A DNA stretch of 48,295 nucleotides from Dehalococcoidia bacterium UBA1123. GTDB taxonomy: Bacteria; Chloroflexota; Dehalococcoidia; Lucifugimonadales; UBA1123. Positions 9,200 to 15,631 of this stretch are shown here, in pieces. The position numbers and the translations under genes were made by a program. The DNA is taken from the NCBI GenBank assembly GCA_002313895.1, contig DCAW01000118.1, positions 1 to 48,295 on the forward strand, given 5' to 3'. The stretch's first letter is position 1; every line of letters starts with the position of its first letter. The notes below the pieces were generated by a model. The model searched no databases and was not told the origin of the DNA. It saw only the letters and a list, made by a program, of their open reading frames with translations.

Positions 9200-10264
9200 C
9201 TAACCAAGAGCCGACACAACGGCATCGCCTACCTGTTCGGTAGTGGATGAGCCCCCCAGATCGGGGGTCAGGGTTTCGCCTAACTCAACGATCTTCAGCG
9301 CCGCATTGTCAACCGAGTCCGCCGCTTCGTCTTCGCCCAGGTGTCTCAGCATCATGGATCCTGACATGATCGCCGCCAGAGGATTTGCCTTGCCGGTTCC
9401 CACGATGTCGGGGGCTGTGCCATGCACTGGCTCGAACATTGACGGGAACCGGCGTTCCGGGTCGATATTCCCGCTGGGAGCCATGCCCATGCTCCCGGTG
9501 ACGATTGCGCCAATATCTGTGAGAATATCGCCGAACAAATTGCTTGCCACCACGACATCGAACACTTCCGGTTTTCTGATGAAATCCATGCACGCGGCAT
9601 CTACCAGGAGGGATTGCGTTTCGATATCTGGATAGTTCTCGGCTATCCGGTCGAAAGCCCGGTCCCACACCAGCATCCCATACCCTAAAGCGTTGGACTT
9701 TGTCACGGACGTGACGCGCCTGTCCTTGTCTCGACGACGGGCTAGTTCGAAAGCGTGTTTGATAACCCGTTCGCAACCCCTACGGGTGAAAATACCAGAC
9801 TGCACACCTATCTCTTCATCAAAGCCCGCGTACTGAAAGCCGCCAACGTCGGCATATTCGCCCTCAGTGTTTTCACGCACGACCACCATGTCGATATCGC
9901 CAGGCTCCTTGCCGCTCAGCGGAGACGTGATGCCGGGATACAGGACACTCGGTCGCTCGCAAACGTATTGATCGAAACTGCGTCTGATAGGAAGAAGCAG
10001 GCCGCTAAGGGTCACATGGTCCTGAATGTCTACATGACCGACCGCGCCCAAGTAGATGACGTCCGCTTTCGCAAGAATATCCAGGCCGTCGGACGGCATC
10101 ATTTGCCCGTTCTTGATATAGTACTCTGAACTCCACGGATGTTCTTCAAACTGCCATGAGATGTCGAATTGTTCGGATAGGGCTTCCAGAACTTTGATGC
10201 CCTCCTCAATCACCTCTACGCCGATTCCGTCGCCTCTGATCACCGCGACTTTATACTGGGCCAT
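9200..10264 (-). CDS. Isocitrate/isopropylmalate dehydrogenase family; tartrate/D-malate dehydrogenase-like
   Basis: A 354-residue NAD-dependent beta-decarboxylating dehydrogenase. Family motifs are R-G-D-G-I-G-V-E-V near the N-terminus, V-V-V-R-E-N-T-E-G-E-Y-A, S-V-T-K-S-N-A-L-G, V-D-A-A-C-M-D-F-I, the N-L-F-G-D-I-L-T-D-I-G signature and E-P-V-H-G-T-A-P-D-I-V. The E-N-T-E-G-E-Y substrate loop, in place of the R-E-L-T-G-G-I-Y-F loop of LeuB, groups it with tartrate/D-malate or homoisocitrate dehydrogenases rather than with leucine synthesis. It is a distant paralogue of the leuB in this window. It is followed 28 bases later by the hydantoinase on the same strand. The exact 2-hydroxy acid used cannot be read from the sequence. 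Confidence 0.85.
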   Translation of the reverse strand: MAQYKVAVIRGDGIGVEVIEEGIKVLEALSEQFDISWQFEEHPWSSEYYIKNGQMMPSDGLDILAKADVIYLGAVGHVDIQDHVTLSGLLLPIRRSFDQYVCERPSVLYPGITSPLSGKEPGDIDMVVVRENTEGEYADVGGFQYAGFDEEIGVQSGIFTRRGCERVIKHAFELARRRDKDRRVTSVTKSNALGYGMLVWDRAFDRIAENYPDIETQSLLVDAACMDFIRKPEVFDVVVASNLFGDILTDIGAIVTGSMGMAPSGNIDPERRFPSMFEPVHGTAPDIVGTGKANPLAAIMSGSMMLRHLGEDEAADSVDNAALKIVELGETLTPDLGGSSTTEQVGDAVVSALG

Positions 10265-10405
10265 TTTCGCCTCGTCTGAAAGGGCAACTCATTCTGAGCG
10301 TAATTTGTGTTTTGTCATGCTCGCAATCACTGGGTCTGCCGCATATTATCATGGGGCAATTTCAGCGACAAGCGCAAATACCGATGCGGTCTGCGGTCGG
10401 ATATT

Positions 10406-10434
10406 TTGCAATCAGGAATTGAATCTCATACAAT
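10406..10434 (+). promoter_or_regulatory. Sigma-70-like promoter of the glutaredoxin/redoxin locus
   Basis: TTGCAA (10406-10411), a 17-base spacer and TACAAT (10429-10434), about 48 bases before the TTG start of the glutaredoxin-like gene. It lies in the 218-base divergent gap after the dehydrogenase start. Apart from this promoter the gap shows nothing else I can name. Confidence 0.5.
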
Positions 10435-10482
10435 GTTGATGCATCAGATAATTGTATCGGCAATCAAATTCGGAGGATTGGC

Positions 10483-10713
10483 TTGGCAGACACGACAACA
10501 GACACCATAGTTGTATATTCCCACCCCGACTGCAATTACTCGGACGCTCTAAAGGACGAGTTGAACGAGTTGGGCATCACATTTGAAGAAATCGATCTTT
10601 CACGTGAGCCTGACAAATGGGCGATTGTGGAAGAACTTTCCGGTGGCGAACGAATTACTCCGGTCATGGTGACCGGTGATGTGGTCGAAGTAGGCTTTCA
10701 CGGCGTTGGTTGA
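10483..10713 (+). CDS. Small glutaredoxin-like protein (C-x-x-S active site)
   Basis: A 76-residue protein starting at TTG 10483, six bases after a perfect GGAGG. The fold is that of a minimal glutaredoxin/thioredoxin: strand I-V-V-Y-S, the active-site segment H-P-D-C-N-Y-S-D-A (monothiol-type C-x-x-S), a helix, strand F-E-E-I-D-L-S, and the cis-proline strand I-T-P-V-M-V with a terminal V-G-F-H-G. It presumably exchanges thiols or binds glutathione or mycothiol-like thiols; the partner is unknown. The next gene, about 100 bases downstream on the same strand, is the redoxin with the in-frame TGA. The two therefore probably form one redox operon. Confidence 0.75.
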   Translation: MADTTTDTIVVYSHPDCNYSDALKDELNELGITFEEIDLSREPDKWAIVEELSGGERITPVMVTGDVVEVGFHGVG

Positions 10714-10815
10714 AGTTTCTAACATTTTCGGAGTCGTTGACCCCGATCAAATTTGAACGAATGGGATGCCACTGCGAGCGCGTCTCTGCATATCAGCAAT
10801 AGAAAAAGAGGAATC

Positions 10816-11535
10816 TTGACAACAAAAATCTCTAGCCAGGTCGGTGAGGGCGATTACGCGCCTGGCTTTACGCTTCCCTCGTTGGGCGGCGAAAACATAA
10901 CGCTGAGCGACTACAGAGGGAAGCGTGTGATCCTGTTCATGTGGGCTTCTTGGTGAGCGTGCCGTGAACAGTTGCCTGTATGGCAACAATTCTACGAAAG
11001 CAAGAATCTTGCTGGCTCCGCCGTCGAAATTCTTTCCGTGGCGATGGACGCCCAGGGCGCTGCGATGGCCCGACCGTTCGTCGAAAAAGCCCAAGCTAAA
11101 TTCCCCACAATTGTCGACCGTGAGAACCTGCTGGGACAGCTCTATCGATTCAAAGCAATCCCCAACGGCTATCTAATAAACGAAGAGGGGATCGTGGAAT
11201 ACAGGCGACTGGGCGGTTTCGATATCCGCAAGCCGGAAACCCGTGACGTCGTCGAAAATTGGATTGCAAAAGCGAAAGGCGGGTTAGAATCTCCCGACGT
11301 GGACGAACTCGGCGCCGACCACGACGAGGCCAACGCGCTGTTCAGACAGGGGCTTTTATTATACGAGAACGGCGAGGCTGATCAGGCGATGATTCTTTGG
11401 CGCAAGGGCGTCGAGTTAGAGCCTGACAACTATATCATCCGCAAGCAAATTTGGGCCGTCGAAAACCCAGACCGCTTCTATGAGGATAAGGTGGACTTCG
11501 ACTGGCAGCGCGAACAGATGGAAGCCGGACGCTAG
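10816..11535 (+). CDS. Candidate selenoprotein: TlpA/redoxin-like domain (U-x-C) with TPR-like C-terminus
   Basis: Read from TTG 10816 (GAGG at 10809-10812), this encodes 239 residues if TGA 10954-10956 is decoded as selenocysteine at position 47. The first part is a TlpA/AhpC-like thioredoxin fold: A-P-G-F-T-L-P-S-L-G-G, then G-K-R-V-I-L-F-M-W-A-S-W-[TGA]-A-C-R-E-Q-L-P. TGA falls exactly where the family has its nucleophilic Cys after W-A-S-W, leaving a U-x-C pair with Cys49. The frame continues without shift through normal family sequence, including a cis-Pro segment near residue 115 (A-I-P-N-G-Y-L-I). A TPR-like helical pair follows at ~170-215 (N-A-L-F-R-Q-G-L-L-L-Y and L-E-P-D-N-Y). A SECIS-like hairpin begins six bases after the TGA. 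Alternatives are a TGC/TGT-to-TGA nonsense mutation or a sequencing error, or re-initiation at TTG 10972 giving a separate C-terminal protein. No sel genes are in the window. Confidence 0.72.
10963..10996 (+). promoter_or_regulatory. SECIS-like stem-loop directly after the in-frame TGA
   Basis: The inner stem GTTGCC (10971-10976) pairs perfectly with GGCAAC (10982-10987) around the loop TGTAT. Below a CA/AA internal loop, CGTGAA (10963-10968) pairs with TTC-T-ACG (10990-10996), leaving a bulged T. The loop begins about 20 bases after the TGA and has a G in its second position. Spacing, an upper hairpin of 17 bases and a loop G agree with bacterial SECIS elements bound by SelB. The pairing is seen directly; SelB recognition is inferred. 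Confidence 0.65.
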
Positions 11536-11561
11536 CCTCAAGACGATAAGATCGCTCTCAT

Positions 11562-11590
11562 ACGGCGGGTGGTCCATGGCCATCCGCCGT
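11562..11590 (+). terminator. Intrinsic terminator of the redoxin locus
   Basis: An 11-pair stem, ACGGCGGGTGG with CCATCCGCCGT (one G-T pair), around a 7-base loop. It is followed by GTCTGTTTGT and lies 27 bases after the redoxin stop. The T-tract is imperfect, but the position supports termination of the plus-strand redox operon. Confidence 0.65.
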
Positions 11591-11611
11591 GTCTGTTTGT
11601 GGGGAACTAGA

Positions 11612-12757
11612 TTAATGCTCTGCAAGCGGCAATTTGACAGAATAACCATTCGCGGCTGATTCATACCTTGCCAAAATAACTTCGGTGAGCCTCGTCGCAA
11701 GACGAACGTTCATTTCAGGCTCGACGTCATTTTCGATACAGTTGATAAAAGCCGAAACGTCGGCAAGCTGGCCCGGAGGATCTTGGTCGAACGACTGCCA
11801 CCGATTTTTCCTCATGACGTTTGATTCCCGTTGCGTCGACGCCCACATGCCCATTGGGTCAAGCGAGTGACGCTCGGGCATGGCGAAAGGCGCCTCGTCG
11901 GTGTGAAGTTCGAACTTTGGATTGTGCGCGTCGAAGGTGAATGTGCCATTTGCGCCGACAAGCACAATCTTCAGTGGCCCTCCTGCCGGGTGGCTGGTCC
12001 AACCGAATCTGCCTGCCGCGATCGTCGCGGACACCCCGCCTTCCAGGTCCATGATCATGATTCCGAAGTCGTCGACTCCAGCCTGCTCGTGCTCTTGGAA
12101 GAAGAAATTGCTTGTCACTGCGTCAACGGTTGAAATTTCTCTGCCCGTCAACCAACGGACCAGGGCGAAGGCATACACCCCGATATCGAACATCTCACGT
12201 TTTGCTTCCACAAATGTGAACCTGTCCGGTCGCGCTCGCTCGATTCTTGGAGCAAGAGACTTCAAAGTTCCTGGCGGGCCTTTGGCGAATATGCACTCGA
12301 CATGAATCGCTTTCAATTCGCCGATTCAGGCAGACCCGATAGCTGCCCTGGCGTCTTGCGAGAACGAGCTATGCACCTGACTGAACATCTGTGCCGTGAC
12401 GCCATTTCGATCCACCGCTTCGACGATTGCTCTGGCGTCTTCATTTGTGCCTGCAAGAGGTTTGTTGAGATAAAGACACTTTCCGGAATCAGCGCATTGG
12501 ACTGCGACTCTCCCTCTGCGCTCGACATCGGGACACGCGCTTACGATGTCAACTCCCGGCAGCTTTAGCGACTCGTCCAAGTCCGCAACGTATGGGATAT
12601 TGTAGTCATCAGCCAGAAGTTGGTTCGCTTCGGCGCGGGACGCCGAAACGTCGTGCTCATCGGTGATCGCTATCAACTCGCAACTTAGGATGAGCATCGA
12701 AGGCGGCGGCGTGTCCCTCCTGATGCGTACGCCTGCCAGACACGAGTAGAGCGCCAT
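11612..12757 (-). pseudogene. Gfo/Idh/MocA-family dehydrogenase interrupted by in-frame TGA
   Basis: Two segments in the same frame, 12757-12326 and 12316-11612, together make one roughly 380-residue NAD(P)-dependent sugar/inositol-type dehydrogenase. The TGA at 12328-12326 sits in A-A-I-G-S-A-*-I-G-E-L-K-A-I-H, where relatives read S-G-x-I-G-E; a CGA (Arg) to TGA change would explain it. Upstream are the Rossmann strand L-I-A-I-T-D-E and the N-K-P-L-A-G-T version of the E-K-P motif. Downstream is the catalytic-face segment F-D-I-G-V-Y-A-F-A-L-V-R-W-L-T-G. The N-terminal glycine-rich nucleotide motif is also not recognisable, which supports decay. The TGA replaces no Cys and has no SECIS-like hairpin, so recoding is unlikely. 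Confidence 0.8.
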
Positions 12758-12803
12758 ATTTTCTGATCACAACTGCAGTTCGTTCGATGAATTTCTGTGA
12801 ACT

Positions 12804-13154
12804 TCACTCACTATAATATGCCGCCCCTTTTGACCCGATGATCATAAGGTCTGGGCTGGGTTTCATATCTTCCTGAGTGCGACCGACCACGAGTATCGCC
12901 GACTGGCCACCAGGCCAATTGGTCATGCCTGTTAAAGCGAACTCTTCGTCACCTGAGACCACCTGCCGCGATGGTTCAGAGCCAATTAATCTGCGAAACG
13001 CCATGTGCCAACCGTCTGCAACTGTTTCGAGATTCACTTCTGATCGAACTTCCCCAATGCATCTAATGAATCTTGTTGATCCCAGACGTCCAGACTCCAC
13101 GATATCGGACATCGCCGGGGCTAACTCATTATCGATCACGGCCTGCTGGTCCAT
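12804..13154 (-). pseudogene. Fragment of a second Gfo/Idh/MocA-like gene
   Basis: A 116-residue open stretch with A-M-S-D-I-V-E-S-G-R-L-G-S-T-R-F-I-R, which matches the start of the C-terminal domain of Gfo/Idh/MocA enzymes. It ends in D-L-M-I-I-G-S-K-G-A-A-Y-Y-S-E, a strand normally followed by further sequence, and then stops. The whole Rossmann domain is absent. It overlaps the 3' end of the SnoaL-like gene by 26 bases and is followed by the other broken dehydrogenase. I read it as a remnant rather than a functional small protein, but the family assignment of such a short piece is moderate. Confidence 0.5.
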
Positions 13155-13584
13155 AAGTTCTGGGTGGGGTGCCCGGATTTAGCGAGAAATGGGTATGCAA
13201 TGAAACCCAAACACCGTCTCTGCGTTCCAACACAACCGTCGCGCGGCCGGGACGGTGGAACGAACTGCCGTCCCCGTCAAAACCGGTTGAAGTCCAGGTG
13301 GCGATTCCCCAGGCGGTATTTTCCGAGCCTCCCGAAACGATATTGTCGACGTCAATTTGGAAGTCCTGGATGTTTGGCCAGACGCTTTCCCACTGGTTGG
13401 TTTGAAGCAGATCCAATCCGACGACAATATCTGCCTTGGTGCCGAAGGACGCGACATCGCGCGCAAATATCGCGCGAGTGGAATTGTAGTCTTCAGAGGC
13501 GCAATAGCGACTCAGCATACTGAACCATTGTTTGACAGCGTCATTAGCGTTATCCGTGATAATTGTCGGGCGTTCTTTTTGCAT
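13129..13584 (-). CDS. SnoaL-like / NTF2-fold protein
   Basis: About 151 residues from the ATG at 13584 (an upstream in-frame start at 13629 has no better ribosome site). The pattern is that of a SnoaL-like domain: helix A-V-K-Q-W-F-S-M-L, then Y-N-S-T-R-A-I-F-A-R-D-V-A-S-F-G-T, W-E-S-V-W-P-N-I-Q-D-F, I-A-T-W-T-S-T-G and a final strand pair G-R-A-T-V-V-L-E-R-R-D-G-V-W and L-H-T-H-F-S-L. Such domains are small ligand-binding or isomerase/hydrolase folds, and the function here is unknown. It is the only apparently intact gene within a run of broken ones, so it may also be losing its role. Confidence 0.65.
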   Translation of the reverse strand: MQKERPTIITDNANDAVKQWFSMLSRYCASEDYNSTRAIFARDVASFGTKADIVVGLDLLQTNQWESVWPNIQDFQIDVDNIVSGGSENTAWGIATWTSTGFDGDGSSFHRPGRATVVLERRDGVWVSLHTHFSLNPGTPPRTYGPAGRDR

Positions 13585-13678
13585 GTCGAACTCTCGTGAG
13601 GTCCGGGTTTGGGATTCGGAGTGTAACACATCAGGAATTGCCTGACCTGGCAGTCCATTCGATTCGCGCTGGTCGTCA

Positions 13679-14516
13679 TTGGAAGTAAAAATTCATGTCA
13701 ATCCGAACACCCAAATAGTTGCCGGCATCCAGACATTTATCGATTTTGATCCGGCGAAGATCACCGTGTCGAGTGTCAAAATCGCGCCAAACTCGCCGAT
13801 CGGGTTAGAGTTGCAGTCAGTTGCCGACAACAATAGTGGGAGCCTGATATTCGCAGCAGGAACCCTGGGTGAACCGGCTACACAACCATTTGACATGGCG
13901 GTAATGAATTTCTGGCGTCTTCGCAACCATCGACCGCGACGATTGAATTCCCAACAACCGAGCCGTGGAGCACTATCGCCAGTGTGCAGGGAGTCGAGAT
14001 TCAGCGAAGTGCCATTGGAATCGAAGTATAAATCGGGCAGCATTCAGACTTGTGAATCACGAAATTTGGGTCGCTGACGACAGTTAAAGTTGGCGATTTC
14101 ATGACGTACACCATCGAGGTTGAGAACGTCGGTCCCGAATCCGCCTTGGATATCACGATCACTGATGAGTTGACTGTCGGAATGGTATTGGGTCAAATAG
14201 TAACGTCACAAGGCGTGTGTTCCGAAACAGCAGGTCTTATATCCTGCAACCTGGACGATTTGGAGCCTGGCGCCTCTGCTCAAATCCAGATAGTCGTAAT
14301 ACCTGACCCGCAGTTGTTGGGTGAAATTGCAGTCAACGAAGCCAGCGTCAAATCGTCTCGTTTCGACCCGATCACATTCAATAATCCAGCCAACTCTACC
14401 GTGCAAATTCCGGCCCTATCGGAGGTTGGAATGATCGCGATGGCTGGCGTGCTTGCAGCCATATCGCTCGTTAGGATCGTGCGGAACACAAGGCAAGTGT
14501 GGAAGCATGGTTTGAG
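13679..14516 (+). pseudogene. Broken surface protein: cohesin-like domain plus DUF11 repeat and C-terminal anchor
   Basis: A cohesin-like beta-domain begins abruptly (V-N-P-N-T-Q-I-V-A-G-I-Q-T-F-I-D-F-D-P) without start or signal peptide. Near 13915 the frame shifts: T-A-T-I-E-F-P-T-T-E-P-W continues in another frame. That frame meets TAA at 14029 and TGA at 14053, then resumes as T-V-K-V-G-D-F-M-T-Y-T-I-E-V-E-N-V-G-P, a DUF11 repeat (14080-14400). It ends in L-S-E-V-G-M-I-A-M-A-G-V-L-A-A-I-S-L, a hydrophobic anchor. The natural stop is lost, and the frame runs through the antisense tRNA-Pro to 14610. One frameshift, two stops and a missing front make this a clear pseudogene. Confidence 0.85.
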
Positions 14517-14520
14517 GAAG

Positions 14521-14594
14521 TCGGGGAGACTGGATTCGAACCAGCGGCCCCCTGCACCCCATGCAGGTGCGCTACCAAGCTGCGCCACTCCCCG
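14521..14594 (-). tRNA. tRNA-Pro (anticodon GGG)
   Basis: Minus-strand cloverleaf: acceptor CGGGGAG pairs with CTCCCCG, discriminator A. The D-arm is GCGCAGCTTGGTAGCGC. The anticodon stem is CCTGC/GCAGG with loop ATGGGGT, giving GGG. The T-arm contains GGTTCGAATCC. CCA is not encoded. It lies antisense to the run-on end of the broken DUF11 gene. The 164 bases between it and the glycosylase hold nothing I can name. Confidence 0.96.
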
Positions 14595-14758
14595 ATCAGC
14601 TTCAGGATAGCACAGCGATGGTGGGCGTTCAAGATTCTCGCACGCATGACATGCTGTCTCAGAACAGGAAGGAAAAGAGCAAATAACGCTCGTTATCATG
14701 ATCTAGTTATGAGCCTGCCGGGGACCGAATGCGATGGAACCAAGATCGTCGATTGCCT

Positions 14759-15631
14759 TTATTTGCGATCTCGAAGACGCCTTCCGTGGAACAGATACTG
14801 GTTTGCATAGCCTGCGTGCTCGCCAAATCGTGCCTGCGCCCACGCCCTCATTTTGTTTCGACTGACCTTCTCCTCGCTGTCAGAAAAGTACCACTCTCTT
14901 AGCGCGCGATCTATCCAAACATCAACCGGGAATGCTTCACATTTGTCCATCGAGAATAACAACACACAATTGGCAACTTTGTCGCCAACGCCCGCGAACT
15001 CGACCAAAGTGTCCAGCGCGTCCTGGTACGCCGCTTCTCGCAGGGAATACAAGTCGAACTCTCCATCTGCGACTCGTCTCGCGGCGGCGGCGACGTATTT
15101 GGCTCGAAAGCCGAGCCCCAGTTTTCGCAGGCTCGCTTCGCCTGCATCGGCCAGTTGAGCAGGAGTTGGGAATGCGTTTTTCTCAGTCTTGGTCCCCTGA
15201 ATCGGCGATCCAAACGCCGCCGCCATATCTTCAACGTTTTTGGTGATGCGAGGAATGTTGTTGTTCGCTGAACAGATAAACGTCACGAGGCATTCCCACG
15301 GCTCCTGACGCAGAATACGGATGCCCTTGTACTCGGCGAACATTCCCCTCAATATGTCGTCGAACTCCAGAGTTGAGATGATAGCGGGAAAGTCGTCGTC
15401 CAGCCTGAGGTAATCTCTGAGAATCGGCGCCATAGAAGTCTCGGAGTCCGGAGATGCGTCCCATTCCACACCTCCGGTGACCTGCCTGATACGGACGATG
15501 TTGGAGAATATCACTCCTTCAAACCATGTTGTCCCGTCGTTTTGTGCGTCTTCGCGCCGCCATCGGAACGCCTGACCGCTCTCAAGAGTCGCGGCAAGGT
15601 CAAACGCATCGCTGTGTTCGATAAATGCCAT
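14759..15631 (-). CDS. 8-oxoguanine DNA glycosylase/AP lyase, OGG1 type
   Basis: A 290-residue bifunctional base-excision repair enzyme. The N-terminal OGG_N-like part (S-G-Q-A-F-R-W at ~18-24) precedes the helix-hairpin-helix-GPD domain. Near residue 220 the HhH reads E-F-A-G-V-G-D-K-V-A-N-C-V-L-L-F with the catalytic lysine, and P-V-D-V-W-I-D-R follows with the essential aspartate. Length and motif order match bacterial OGG1-like proteins rather than MutM or MutY. Its ATG directly follows the TAG of the upstream helicase gene with no spacer, so the two are translationally coupled in a DNA-repair pair. Confidence 0.93.
   Translation of the reverse strand: MAFIEHSDAFDLAATLESGQAFRWRREDAQNDGTTWFEGVIFSNIVRIRQVTGGVEWDASPDSETSMAPILRDYLRLDDDFPAIISTLEFDDILRGMFAEYKGIRILRQEPWECLVTFICSANNNIPRITKNVEDMAAAFGSPIQGTKTEKNAFPTPAQLADAGEASLRKLGLGFRAKYVAAAARRVADGEFDLYSLREAAYQDALDTLVEFAGVGDKVANCVLLFSMDKCEAFPVDVWIDRALREWYFSDSEEKVSRNKMRAWAQARFGEHAGYANQYLFHGRRLRDRK

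Noticed and set aside
10747..11094. Minus-strand open frame of 115 codons opposite the redoxin
   Set aside because: It is antisense to clear thioredoxin-fold coding sequence and shows no family features.
12326..12328. TGA in the Gfo/Idh/MocA gene as a second selenocysteine codon
   Set aside because: The position is not a Cys in the family and no hairpin follows at SECIS distance.
14407..14610. C-terminal extension of the DUF11 frame as real protein
   Set aside because: Its last third is a read-through of the antisense tRNA-Pro gene.
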